DNA of 64,000 bases, from assembly GCA_032718565.1 (NCBI GenBank), contig JAVGVS010000661.1, positions 55,809 to 119,808 of the forward strand. The letters run 5' to 3'. The first letter of the stretch is position 1, and every line of letters begins with the position of its first letter. The notes below the pieces were generated by a model. It did not search any database, was not told the origin of the DNA, and saw only the letters and a program-made list of their open reading frames with translations. Both the position numbers and the translations under genes were made by a program. The stretch comes from Distichodus sexfasciatus (Eukaryota > Chordata > Actinopteri > Characiformes > Distichodontidae). Shown one piece after another: positions 13,201-22,259 of the stretch.

Positions 13201-15772
13201 AGCAACTTCCTGCAGGTACCAACTGACATTAACCACTCAGGAGTGTGTTTCCCAAAAGCAAGGCATTTTAGTGAATAGCTATGAAACGTAAGAAGTACTT
13301 AAAGGTGGTACGAAAATGGTAGCACCTTTTATACCTGAGATGCATAAATGACTGTTGGAGAAATGATGCAACTGAAGCCAAATTTGTTGATAATTATTGT
13401 AAGTGAACATCAGCGCCAGCCTTGTTACAGCTGCCCGGTAAACAGCTCACATGCTCTCATTCCAGACACTGGCCTTGCTGGAAGAGGAGGACGACATCAA
13501 TCAGATCACTGACTACTTCTCCTATGAACACTTTTACGTCATCTACTGTAAGTTCTGGGAACTGGACACTGACCACGACCTCTTCATCGACCCCAAGGAT
13601 CTGGCCAGGTACAATGACCACGGTAAGTGTCGTAGCAGATTTGGCTTGTCGACAAACTGAAACCCCTAATAACCAGAAGGTGAATTTTTAAATCCTGCGT
13701 GATCAAATGATCTCCTTTGATGAATCATCTTATTCGCACAAGTCATACTCTGGTGATTGCAAGTTATTTATCTTGGGGAACAAGTTATGCATCTTGCAGG
13801 AAGTAATCCTGTGTGCACATTTGAGCACTTTTCTAATGAGGAGAATTCCTCTCTCTTTCAGCGTCGTCCAGCAGGATCATTGAGAGGCTCTTCTCGGGGG
13901 CTGTGACAAGGTAAGAATAATCACCTTTTGGATTTCGATGTTTGAGATATTAGAGATGTTTTGGGCTAATGTGTTCGTAATAAACGTTTTCAGGGGAAAC
14001 TCTGTTCAGAGGGAAGGAAGGATGAGCTACGCTGAGTTCGTCTGGTTCCTCATCTCAGAAGAAGATAAGAAGAATCCTACGAGGTAAAGGACGTTGCGTA
14101 CCAGTTTACTGTCTGGATTTCTTCATAGCTTAGTGATTTAGTTTAATATTTGTGGTGCTTCAAAAATATCGATTTTTCTTTTTGGCTCTTATATGAAAGA
14201 AAAGGTCTTCGAAATTAATCTGGTCTCCAAAAAAGAAAAATCGATATTTTTGATGTTTCTCAACATAATCGGCCCGTATCGAAATAAATAGAACGCCGAC
14301 TTCCCACTCATTACGGCAGATCGGGTCACTTAAATACACTGTTAGTTACTTGTTATGCAGCTCTAGCCACTTTTAGTTCTACTCTCAGTGAACTCGAATT
14401 TTTCTTCGACTCGAGTGAGTCAAAATGAAGTTTATTAGCAAGTGCGTTCTCACTCGTAACCTGGCGTGTGTGCAGCGTGGAGTACTGGTTCCGCTGCATG
14501 GATCTGGACGGGGACGGCGTTCTCTCCATGTACGAGCTGGAGTTCTTCTACGAGGAGCAGTGCGAGCGCATGGTGGGCATGGGAATCGAGCCGCTGCCCT
14601 TCCACGACCTGCTCTGCCAGATGCTGGACCTGGTCAAACCCGAGTGCCAAGGTGGGGCTTCACCCGGCCACCCGAAATCACGCGTATACAGTAGAGAGTG
14701 GAGAAGGAAGGAAGGGGAACGTTGCAGAGCTCACGGTGACAGGAGTCGCGACTCGGAGGTGGAGGAAATGTTTAATATTAGACAAGAAAAAGTTTCGCAA
14801 GATATGATACAACAGCAAACAGGATTATTCGAGATTATACAGTCTATGGTTAGGAATATTGTGGGATGTAGAATCTCATATATACTTTGAATATGTAATC
14901 ACTTACAGTATATTCTCTATTTTTACTATAGAAGGAGTTAAATATCCAACAATAAAATACGAGAATATATAAGATTACATATTCGTATGTAATATTAAAA
15001 CTGTATTATATATAATATCATATACTTTACATATGTAATCTCTTTTATACTCTATTATTACTCTGTGAGTGATTTCACATATAATAAAATAATAGAATAT
15101 GTAAATAAATATTTGACTACATATCCAAAGAAAATAAGATGTTATATTACAAAATAATAGAGTATACAGGATATTACATATTAAAAATCGATTAGATATA
15201 TAATCTCATACTCTGTTATGTCTGCTAAATATAAATGTAAATTATATATAGACTAAAACGATAGAGTAATGTTATATATTTTCAATATGTAATTTCTTGC
15301 AAACTCTATTATTTCTCGATAAGAAATTAAATATCCAGCAAAAATAATAGAGTATATAAGATATTACACATTCAAAATATAGATGATATATGATTTCTTA
15401 TATACCATTATATACCTTATTCAGTTTGCATATGTAAGCTTGTATATGCTCTGTTATTACTCTGTAAGAGATTATAGATCCAACAAAATATGAGATTACA
15501 TACTCAAACTCTTTGATATATGTATATAATCTTATATGTGCTCAATTATTTTGCTGGATATAAAATCCCTTATATATTCTATATTACATAACAGATGTTT
15601 CCGTCATTATTTGCTCTAACGAACGTCCCGCACGGTGTTGGCTGCAGGTAAGATCACGCTGCGCGACCTGAAGCGCTGCAGGATGGCACACATTTTCTTC
15701 GACACCTTCTTCAACCTCGAGAAGTACCTGGACCACGAGCAGAGAGATCCGTTTGCAGTGCAAAAGGTGTTA

Positions 15773-15804
<32 letters not shown>

Positions 15805-17431
15805 CACATCTGACACTTAGCATCAAGACCAGATTACGTTACAAATTCTGACACTCGCCAGTGGGGTTTAAAGTGCACCTGCTGTACCATTTACTGTAAA
15901 TTTGCAGTTATTTCCCTGCAGTATTTTACTGTACTTTCACCTCATCGCCTCACTTCAACAAAAAGTATTTTTACTTGTTTTGGAGCATCAAGTTCTGATG
16001 GATAAATGTAGCTGAAAGAAGATATAAAACTGTATTCCAAAAAGTTTGACTCCCAACTCATTTTCGTCTTCAAGTTTGAAGTTTCTTGTGGAAAACGACT
16101 AATATTCGCCGAAGGCGACGCAGCTCAGTACTGTAAAAACTACAGTGTTAATAAAAATATCAAATACTTTTGCGTTTTTTAATTGTGCTGAAAAATATCT
16201 GCAGTAGACACTATGGCACAGCCCTGTTCAAACGTCAGTATTAATATAAATACGAAATACTTTTACACTGACATTTACTGTATTTGGTATGAATATTGAA
16301 CACAGTATTATCGCAGTAAAAATACAGAATATGACCGGTGACTCTGCCGCCCTTATTATACCGTACATTTACACGTAGGTGACTTGTTTACAGTGTGTAT
16401 GTACGTTAAGCGTGTATGTGTGTGACGCAGGATTTGGACGGAGATGGTCCTGAACCTTCAGACTGGGATAAGTTTGCAGCAGAGGAGTATGAGATCCTGG
16501 TTGCCGAGGAAACGGCCAGCGAGCAGCTTCAGGAAGGGTGAGGGACCAAGATCTTCCCCTTTTTATTCCCGCGTCGTTCGTCTGTTCATTTATTACTGAT
16601 TCACATGCGTTCCCGGTGGCACGTCCTGCCAGCTTTTGTTCCCACTCCTCCCCTTTAAGTGTCCTGTCTGACCCGAGGCACAGTAAATAAAATGACGTAT
16701 GATGTATTGGTCGACACTTTCGCTTCTAGGGTCAGACCAGCTTGAGCAGTGTGATGTAAAGTGGGGGTTAAACGTTTCTCCGAGTCCACGGTTCGGTTCA
16801 TACCTCAGTTTTTGTTGTTGTGGTTCCAAGGACACTTTACGAATAAATAACAGTAATGATCGTATTAAATCATAGACCAAAGGCCTTGCAAAACAGGAAA
16901 CGTCAAGAGCTCCACGTCAGTCTGTGAGGAAAAAATGGACGGATATAGACCACACGTATAAAGTTTCCAGCACAAACACTGTAGATGGGGCAGTGGTCGG
17001 AAAAAGCGTGCGGAATTAAAATCAGATAAAACGTGTGCTCACCACGAACACATCATAACACGATTACCGCATAACTGACATTAAAACATGTTCCGTGACG
17101 TTCGTGAGTATCTAAAAGCAGTTGGTGCTGGAGGTCTAGAGGTTATGATACTCGCCTCTGGACCATGAGGTCACGGCTTCGAATTCTACCTCCAGCACTA
17201 CCACCACTGGATCCCTGAGCAAGACGCTTAACCCCAGGTTGTCCCTGAAAGGAGGAGAAATGCAGCTCGCTCTGGATAAGATCATGGGCTACACGCTGTA
17301 ACCGTAAATGTTGTCGTTTGGTTTGTTTTTTCAGGTCCTTTGACGACGACTACGAGTCTGAGGAGCTTTCCGTCCCGTCTGAGATTGGAAGTAAAATGGA
17401 CAGTCTGGTGATTTCTGATCTGACGGCGTGA
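7110..17431 (+). CDS. ppp2r3a: PP2A regulatory subunit B'' alpha, PR72 isoform, complete 13-exon gene
   Basis: Regulatory B'' subunit that binds the PP2A A/C core and directs substrate choice and calcium response of this Ser/Thr phosphatase. Coding exons: 7110-7241, 8679-8936, 9196-9299, 10401-10503, 10622-10696, 13129-13215, 13466-13622, 13862-13910, 13994-14083, 14476-14651, 15648-15766, 16431-16537, 17335-17431. All junctions are GT-AG and all phases join; the total is 1,554 nt, 517 residues plus TGA. Human PR72 is about 529 residues by memory. The N-terminus MMIKEASLREDPDLRGELAF is the PR72-specific start. Residues 45-100 are Pro-rich, followed by the conserved B'' core. EF-hand loops are D287-D298 (DTDHDLFIDPKD) and D361-E372 (DLDGDGVLSMYE). 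The choice of R3A over R3B rests on segments such as LAKPGCSYLEQEDFIPLLQ and KYLDHEQRDPFAVQK. The C-tail is shorter than and diverged from mammals. Identification is from remembered family sequence, not from a search. Confidence 0.95.
7242..8678 (+). other. ppp2r3a intron 1
   Basis: GT-AG intron of 1,437 bp. Mostly unique sequence, with a SINE family A tail at 8343-8438. No exon candidates seen. Confidence 0.85.
8343..8438 (+). mobile_element. SINE family A, 3' part
   Basis: gttccagggagactgtccct followed by gtctggataaaggtgtctgc and taaatgctgtgaatgtaaat: the typical body and tail without the tRNA-like head. Confidence 0.75.
8679..8936 (+). CDS. ppp2r3a: ppp2r3a coding exon 2, proline-rich linker and start of B'' core
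   Basis: Residues 45-130. The acceptor is ttgtctag before ATTCAGCC; the donor is AAG|gtgcat. It carries a Pro/Ser/Ala-rich linker (residues ~50-82) and then the conserved INIPQFYFPRGLP motif. It ends in KADIYEMGKIAK, which matches the A-type B'' subunit. Both ends are phase 0. Confidence 0.95.
9196..9299 (+). CDS. ppp2r3a: ppp2r3a coding exon 3
   Basis: Residues 131-165 (the last codon is split). The acceptor is tttctgaag; the donor is AA|gtgagt. It encodes the CGCPLYWKAAMF motif and GGERTGFVSVHTFIATWR, both hallmarks of the B'' core. The first residue is Ala where mammals have Val. Confidence 0.94.
9595..10312 (+). repeat. 37-bp minisatellite in ppp2r3a intron 3
   Basis: Tandem units of about 37 bp, core ACACCCCAAACTTACCCAAT with CATACCCTACACATACC. 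Units at 9790-9980 are nearly identical; the ends degenerate. C-rich on the sense strand. Confidence 0.92.
10401..10503 (+). CDS. ppp2r3a: ppp2r3a coding exon 4
   Basis: Completes Lys165 and encodes residues 166-199. The acceptor is ctgtccacag; the donor is CAG|gtcaga. It contains CYDDASKFVYLLAKP and SYLEQEDFIPLLQ. It follows the CCCCAAACTTACCC minisatellite in the preceding intron by about 90 bp. Confidence 0.95.
10622..10696 (+). CDS. ppp2r3a: ppp2r3a coding exon 5
   Basis: Residues 200-224, starting DIVDTHPGLTFLKDAPEFHS, near-identical to the mammalian segment. The acceptor follows a T-rich tract; the donor is ACC|gtatgt. Phase 0 at both ends, so skipping this 75-nt exon would keep the frame. 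Confidence 0.95.
10998..11095 (+). mobile_element. hAT-type MITE 5' end
   Basis: tagggctgcaacaactaatc followed by gattaaatcgattgaaatgg, a terminal sequence frequent in fish non-autonomous hAT elements. The far end was not located. Confidence 0.45.
11100..12580. other. ppp2r3a intron 5, ordinary sequence
   Basis: No exons recognised. Minus-strand ORFs of 60-86 codons have no recognisable similarity. Confidence 0.6.
12582..12800 (-). mobile_element. Fish interspersed retroposon 3' part with (ATTGA)n tail
   Basis: Begins with caattcaattcaattcaa, then tttatttatatagcgctctt, caaagcactttacata, cctgaggcgacagtggcaag, aaccttgagaggaaccaaga. This consensus is familiar from many fish genomes. The tail on the left puts the element on the minus strand. 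Assignment to a particular LINE/SINE clade is uncertain. It may continue to about 13080. Confidence 0.7.
13129..13215 (+). CDS. ppp2r3a: ppp2r3a coding exon 6
   Basis: Residues 225-253 (VIQRVFYTVNRSWTGRINMN, then ELRRSNFLQ). The acceptor is tccggcag; the donor is CAG|gtacca. Phase 0 at both ends. The preceding 2.4-kb intron carries a long interspersed repeat ending about 50 bp upstream. Confidence 0.95.
13232..13262 (+). mobile_element. Solo terminal end of a GTGCGTTTCCCAAAAGC-type element
   Basis: gtgtgtttcccaaaagcaag matches the terminal inverted repeat of the element carrying the 52-54 kb minisatellite. It lies just after ppp2r3a exon 6. No partner end seen nearby. Confidence 0.4.
13466..13622 (+). 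CDS. ppp2r3a: ppp2r3a coding exon 7, first EF-hand
   Basis: Residues 254-306 (the last codon is split after its first base). The acceptor is cattccag; the donor is G|gtaagt. It encodes LLEEEDDINQITDYFSYEHF followed by the first EF-hand loop, D287-D298, with D287, D289 and D291 as metal-ligand positions and Asp rather than Glu at position 12, as I recall for mammalian orthologues. Confidence 0.96.
13862..13910 (+). CDS. ppp2r3a: ppp2r3a coding exon 8
   Basis: A 49-nt exon encoding the end of codon 306 to the start of 322 (ASSSRIIERLFSGAVTR with the flanking split codons). The acceptor is tctttcag; the donor is AG|gtaaga. Its length is not a multiple of three, so skipping it would shift the frame. 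Confidence 0.95.
13994..14083 (+). CDS. ppp2r3a: ppp2r3a coding exon 9
   Basis: Residues 322-352 (split ends), with the motif EGRMSYAEFVWFLISEEDKK. The acceptor is cgttttcag; the donor is AG|gtaaag. The preceding intron is only 83 nt. Confidence 0.95.
14160..14253. repeat. 26-bp near-perfect inverted repeat in ppp2r3a intron 9
   Basis: tcaaaaatatcgatttttct (from 14160) and its reverse complement ending tatttttga at 14253, separated by about 41 bp. One T-length difference between arms. Confidence 0.8.
14476..14651 (+). CDS. ppp2r3a: ppp2r3a coding exon 10, second EF-hand
   Basis: Residues 352-411 (split ends). The acceptor is tgtgtgcag, with few pyrimidines; the donor is G|gtgggg. It encodes VEYWFRCMDLDGDGVLSMYE, with the canonical EF-hand loop D361-E372, then EQCERM and LPFHDLLCQMLDLVKP. 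The reading frame continues for some distance into the intron, but homology to the family stops at the donor. Confidence 0.95.
14880..15600. repeat. AT-rich array of alternating palindromic units in ppp2r3a intron 10
   Basis: Repeated pieces such as atatgtaatctc, tctattattactctgt, ccaacaaaataatagagtat and aagatattacatattc recur every ~110-130 bp in both orientations, giving a chain of imperfect palindromes. No coding potential. Confidence 0.7.
15648..15766 (+). CDS. ppp2r3a: ppp2r3a coding exon 11
   Basis: Completes Gly411 and encodes residues 412-450 (KITLRDLKRCRMAHIFFDTF, then NLEKYLDHEQRDPFAVQK). The acceptor is ggctgcag; the donor is AAG|gtgtta, followed within 6 nt by a (CA)n tract at 15773-15800. 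Confidence 0.95.
15773..15800. repeat. (CA)n microsatellite
   Basis: (AC)14 six bases into the intron after ppp2r3a exon 11. Confidence 0.95.
16431..16537 (+). CDS. ppp2r3a: ppp2r3a coding exon 12
   Basis: Residues 451-486 (the last codon is split). The acceptor is gtgtgacgcag; the donor is GG|gtgagg. It encodes DLDGDGPEPSDWDKFAAEEY and EILVAEETASEQLQEG. The opening DLDGDG resembles an EF-hand half-loop; the mammalian counterpart, from memory, reads DVENDG. Confidence 0.94.
17120..17312 (+). mobile_element. SINE family A, nearly full length, in the last ppp2r3a intron
   Basis: Head gttggtgctggaggtctaga, B-box-like ggcttcgaattctacctcca, body tccctgagcaagacgcttaa, tail gctctggataagatcat and gtaaccgtaaatg. 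It ends about 23 bp before the exon 13 acceptor. tRNA-derived, Pol III-type promoter remnants. Confidence 0.8.
17335..17431 (+). CDS. ppp2r3a: ppp2r3a last coding exon and stop codon
   Basis: Residues 486-517 (SFDDDYESEELSVPSEIGSK, then MDSLVISDLTA) and TGA at 17429-17431. The acceptor is gtttgttttttcag. The acidic start and the PSEIG segment align with the mammalian tail, but the end is shorter and different. A SINE ends about 25 bp upstream of the acceptor. Confidence 0.9.
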
Positions 17432-17460
17432 TCGTAACGCATCCGGAAGCCAGAAACACG

Positions 17461-17530
17461 CTCCTCCTCCTCCTCCTCCTCCTCTTCTTCCTCCACGGTG
17501 TTCCCTCGCTCCTCCTCCTCCTCCTCCCCC
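17461..17530 (+). repeat. CTC/CTT polypyrimidine microsatellite in the ppp2r3a 3' UTR
   Basis: Interrupted (CTC)n with CTTCTTC and CTCGCTC interruptions, starting about 30 nt after the ppp2r3a stop codon. Confidence 0.9.
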
Positions 17531-18500
17531 AAAAAAAAGGAACTACACGTGTTTCTCTACAGTCGAAATAACGGGCGTTTCGTGTGAGTGTGTAATTGTA
17601 TAAAAGGCTTGCCGGCTCCCATCACGTGCAATACGTCTTAACTCTAATTTCAAACTCATTTTTCCAACTCTTCTTCTCCAACCGGCTGGTTCCATCCTCC
17701 CATCTTTTAAGACTTTTGATATGACAAAGATTCTGACTCTTTAGGACACTTTAGATTTGTAATATGCGTAAAATTATGTTTGACTATCGTTTTTGCCTTC
17801 TTGAGCCTTTACAGATTTGAGGCAGAACTCTCACAGCTTTACGGGACAAAAAACAACATGGTATAATGTGTAAGGGACATTTTTTCATGTTTATTCTGCA
17901 GCTGAGGAGGTTGTACAGTAAATTTACAGTCGAGCACGTCCAACCCGGGAAATATTATGATTATTAGTGATGTATTGCCCCTCCTGGTGGTCAGCGATAG
18001 AGAAATGCTTTTGAGCAATGCTTTTCAGGTTTATGGAACTTAACTAGAAACTACGTTTCAGACTTCACTAAACATTTCCATATTCATCTCCTCCCACACG
18101 TGTGGGGAACCAAGCAGGACAATCTTAAACGTTTAAATAAAAGATACTGTGCTTTTCTTACTCGGCCATATCGTTTTAAACACTTCTGTCCGACCCGGAA
18201 AATGCCATCTTAACTAAAACCCTTCATTCAAATTTTACTGTAACTCGTATCGAAGTTTGACGCGAATAGAGAGAATGCTTTAAGCAGGTCGCCGCTCACT
18301 TGTAGTCCTGCACGAAGGTGTGAAAAGAGTGGGAAGTGAAGTTCTGAACCGTGTAGGTTCTCAATCGTCCAGCACATAGACGTCTCGAGAGTTTCAATCG
18401 AAGGCGTTAGGACTTCAGGAAGACGTGTCACCTCTCGTCCCAAAGCCTTCCTCAGTTCAAAAATGTGATGCCGAGTTCCGCGTATTTAAGAGTCGTCCGG

Positions 18501-18941
18501 CGAGTCGTTAGGGTCACTCACTTGAGACCAGGTGTGAACCATCATCGGGCCAGTCGGTAGTGTCACGGGGAGTTGGCCGCGCGATCTGAAGTCGCTGGTT
18601 CAAGTCCCGGACCGGTAAAGGTACCGCTGAGGTACTCGTGAGAAAGGAACTGCTGTCCGCAAGCCAAAAAAGCTGCCCACTGCTCCTTCAGGGACGGGCC
18701 AAATGCGGAGCTCACATGTCGTTGTGGCGCTCTGTGTGCTGTGCAGTCTTCACAACAACAGTCATCTGTCCTGACCGTGTCCTAATGACAGGGACAGGGA
18801 CGGTCTCTCTGGAGCAACTTGGGGTGAAGGGTCTTGCTCTGGGACCTGGTAACGGAGGTAGGATTCGAACCCGCAACCTCTTGGTCCAGATCCGAGCATC
18901 TTAACCACTAGACCCCCACCTCACGCGACCCTAACGACTCG
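18501..18941. mobile_element. Composite bounded by a perfect 15-bp inverted repeat and holding two opposed SINEs
   Basis: cgagtcgttagggtc at 18501-18515 and its exact reverse complement at 18927-18941. Between them lie a family B SINE in plus orientation (18545-18660, ggttcaagtcccggaccggt) and a family A SINE in minus orientation (18783-18920). Whether the 15-bp repeats are transposon ends or chance duplication is not known. Confidence 0.75.
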
Positions 18942-19362
18942 TTGTACTGCATGCCAGGGGGTGTCAACGACGTTCAGGACCACTAGAGCATACTGTAGAT
19001 ACCTGTAACTCCTCATCACATTTCGGATGAGAGCTGACACGACTTCCGCAAAGCGCCGAAGAGCGTTTAGGAGCGCGAGGAACTCTCGGCGATTAAAAGT
19101 CGCGATACGGCGTAACTCCCACCGACCCTTAATGATTTAAGTCTCAGGTTACATCTCGTTATCTCTCCTCTCGACAGACTTCTCTCTAGTCCTCGAAAAG
19201 TCTGCAGATTTCTCACAAACGGCTTTTAAGGACTCGACTCGGGATTGACAGCGCCCGCCTAGTGATTGTACTGACATCTATGCACCAGATGGGGGCGATC
19301 TTTCCTCCTTCTGCATGGAGGAGCCTCTTGGATACCCGCTGCTGATACCCCTTACTGTCACA

Positions 19363-19450
19363 TCCGTCCGTACATCCGTCCGTCCGTCCGTCCGTCGTCC
19401 GACCGTCTCCCCACTCACTCTCACGCTCTCTCTCTCTCTCTCTCTCTCTG
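19363..19450. repeat. (GTCC)n and (CT)n microsatellites
   Basis: gtccgtccgtccgtcc at about 19377-19402 and (CT)n at 19428-19449. Confidence 0.9.
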
Positions 19451-20694
19451 TACGTTTTACGGTTTCTGTAATTAGTGTAATATATTTAAATACGTGAAGT
19501 GTTTCCGCTTTATTTTTCGTCCGGAGTGGTGTACAGTAGTGCCGTGTACTGTAGCTGACCGAGTTGGTGTGGACCCCTGCCATGGCATGGATGTTGTTTT
19601 ATCCTTTTATTTTCTATAGCCACTATTGTAAATGTCTCTGTATTTTATTATTATTATTATTATTATTATATTTTATGCATTTTTGTGTCTCTGCCACTGA
19701 GTGGCAGTGGGAGTTTTAACTTATGACAAACAGATCTATAACTGCCAGTGTTAAAAATGACATGTATTAAGCTTCGCGGGGATTTTTAACGGAGGTTTTA
19801 TTCTGTTAGGGAAATTCACTGTACGATGACAATCAACTGGACGAGATTTTACGGGAACTTTTTTTTTTTTTTTAGTAGCACTTCCTCCAGCACCGAGCAA
19901 TAAACCTGCTGTAGTGTTTTAATCCAAATATTTAACGTTAAGCTAAAAACCCCACGCGCTTAAAGCTAAAAACTTGAGACGAATAGCATTTAAGACTCGG
20001 TCACCTCTTGCTATATGAACGCATTAAGATCTATGCAAAATCTGAATGTTGTGTACGGAGACGGGCAGCTACAGGGGCTGTTCAACACCAAACCACCTGT
20101 TAGAGTGCAAATGTGTTGTTTTTGGGTTTTATATATGTATCATGTGTATTTTCTTTTCTTTTCTTTTTTTGGGATCTGATGTACGTCTCGCTTGCGTTAT
20201 AAGACCAGGCTTGAGGCGGCGCCGCTGCTGCTCTGCTCTGGTGCCTCGTGTTCGCATGACCGTTGGTTCTTTTTCTTTTCTTTTCTTTTGAAAATCTGAA
20301 AATAAATAAAAAATATTAAAATCTGTTTATTTATATCAAACTCTTCCCGCTGAGTGATGCTGTGTCATCTTTTCTTTTCTATTTGCACAAATTCTGGAGG
20401 AACTGTGTGATTGCTTAGGGCTGAAAAAGGTGAGAAGAGACGATAAAGGCTGTTTAGAGATGTTTCTGCTGATTATAGCTGAGCCAGCTGATAAACTATG
20501 AGCTGCTGAATTCATGTTCGGTAACGACAAACCACAAGAAAAGCCACAGCACTGCTTTTTATTGATGGTCAAAATAGGGGATACATTATTTACCAGAAAA
20601 ATATCATTTGAGTGACTGTTTGAGTGATTATTTGTCGTTGTGTACCACCAAAATGTGAGCTCTGTAACTGACCCATCCGTGACTTGTTAGAGGC

Positions 20695-20895
20695 GCCCGT
20701 GGAGCAGTGCTTGGGAACGGTACCTTGCTCATGAGCATCTCAGTGGTACCTTTACCAGTCCGGGATTCAAACCAGCGACTTTTCTATCACAGGGTGAACA
20801 TCATAACCTTTACACTACCAAGAGGGCTTATGGTACCACCGCTGGGTCCCTGACCTTTAACGTCAAGTTGCTCTCAGGGGAACTGTCCCATATGT
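20695..20895 (-). mobile_element. SINE family B copy (minus) followed by a family A body fragment
   Basis: ttgctcatgagcatctcagt, ggtacctttaccagtccggg, attcaaaccagcgacttt is a reverse-complement head. Next to it, 20833-20890 reads gctgggtccctgacctttaa and ggggaactgtcc, a plus-strand family A body. Confidence 0.7.
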
Positions 20896-20899
20896 CCAA

Positions 20900-21500
20900 C
20901 ATATTTCTTAATGTCTGAATATTACGTCGACGTGGAAAATGTGTAACGTCATTTGGAAAGTAACTCATTCGAATCAGTTCCGTTAGAATCCAATACAATG
21001 ACAAGCATGAAAAAATGTTCTAAAGACGTTCCTCTCCGTCTCTCGTTGCACAGACGCTCTGAAATGTGACCTTCTCTTGATTTCGTGCGTTGTGACGTCA
21101 AAGTGAAGATTTAGATTTCAAATGATACGTTTATTAGAGGACCAAAACAAAACCGTTTGGAGAGTATAAATTCAGATAATCCCACTTGGCAGGAAGGAAT
21201 GATGAAGGAAGAAGTGTGTCTAATCTTATCAGCCGTGAGCGCGGCAGCAGATTCCTGCAGCATGATGCGGTCGAGACTCGGGTAAAGAAGGAAAGAGGCA
21301 TTTCAGATGGATGTCAGGGCTCTGGGCAGAAAGTCAGGACATTAAGAACAAATCGCAGTGACCGCGGCCTTGTGTGCGTGTGTGTCTGGGACGTGACTGG
21401 CTTTAAGACAGTGCAAAGATGAGGACATGTATTTGATTTGAATCACTGATTTTCAAATCTTTCTATTTTTCAGACATATGTGTCTAGTGTCTGGTGTTTA
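20900..21500. other. Intergenic sequence, no gene seen
   Basis: Ordinary low-repeat DNA. No ORF with recognisable similarity. Confidence 0.6.
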
Positions 21501-21504
21501 GGAA

Positions 21505-21575
21505 GCTCCCCTTTGGACCAAGTGGTTCATGGGTTTGAATCCGACCTCATGCACTACCACCACCGGACTTCGGAG
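21505..21575 (+). mobile_element. Degenerate SINE family A head
   Basis: ctttggaccaagtggttcat, gggtttgaatccgacctcat, gcactaccaccaccgga retain the tRNA-like head only. Confidence 0.5.
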
Positions 21576-21869
21576 CGATGGAAAATATAATATTAACGTT
21601 TATTTTTATCATTTAATTAAAATTAAATCAATTTATTCATTAATATTAAAACTGGATGCTTCAATTCTGCAGTAGAAGAGACATTTAAACAGGACTGTCC
21701 TCATCACCCAAACGTGTGAGAAAGAGAGAGTGATGAGGACAGAAGGAGAGAGGAGGGAGAGATACTAATGGAGAAGACAGAGGGGAGGAGAGAGGGAGAT
21801 GTTCAGTGCAAACACCCTTACTGTTTGTCTGGATCAGATAGAAGATTCTCCCTCAGAGATCCGAGCGGA

Positions 21870-22215
21870 TCATACCGTCTCACCCAGTCATGTTTCATCT
21901 GGTTACGTCTCATCCCATCCCGTCTCATGCTGTCCCGTCTCGGCCCGTCTCCCATCTTATCTCTTCTTGTCTCGTCCAGCCTCATCCTGTTTCATCTTGT
22001 TATGTCTCATCCCATCACACTTCATCTCATCTCGTCCAGTCTCATCTAATCCCGTCTCACTGAGCCCTGTCCCATCTCACTCCGTCTCATCTTGTCCCTC
22101 TCATCCTGTCTCATTTCATCTAATCCCATCTCATCCCATGCTGTCCCATCACTGCTCACCCCATCTCGTCCCGCTTTATCCCCTCTCCTTCCATCCCCTT
22201 CCATTTCGTTCCTTG
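21870..22215 (+). repeat. 5/10-bp minisatellite, TCCCGTCTCA type
   Basis: Degenerate tandem run of catcccgtctcatcctgtct and variants, about 340 bp, pyrimidine-rich. The ORFs across it are repeat translations. Confidence 0.9.
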
Positions 22216-22259
22216 CATTATGATAGAATACATATTAAGTCAAAACTAAATGTTTGTAA

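Larger units (their letters stand above)
17432..20310 (+). other. ppp2r3a: ppp2r3a 3' UTR and downstream flank, candidate poly(A) signals
   Basis: Non-coding sequence after the stop. AATAAA hexamers occur at 18136-18141, 19899-19904 and 20301-20306 (the last overlapping a second at 20305-20310, followed by a T-rich stretch). Which is used cannot be told without transcript data. The span includes a CTC repeat, two SINEs, a GTCC tract and a short (ATT)n. Confidence 0.5.

Noticed and set aside
14468..14890. 140-codon ORF extending exon 10
   Set aside because: Similarity to the B'' family stops exactly at the gtgggg donor at 14652; the rest is intron read-through.
17127..17200. tRNA gene
   Set aside because: B-box-like GCTTCGAATTC and a tRNA-like head, but joined to a SINE body and repeated elsewhere in both orientations; no intact cloverleaf.
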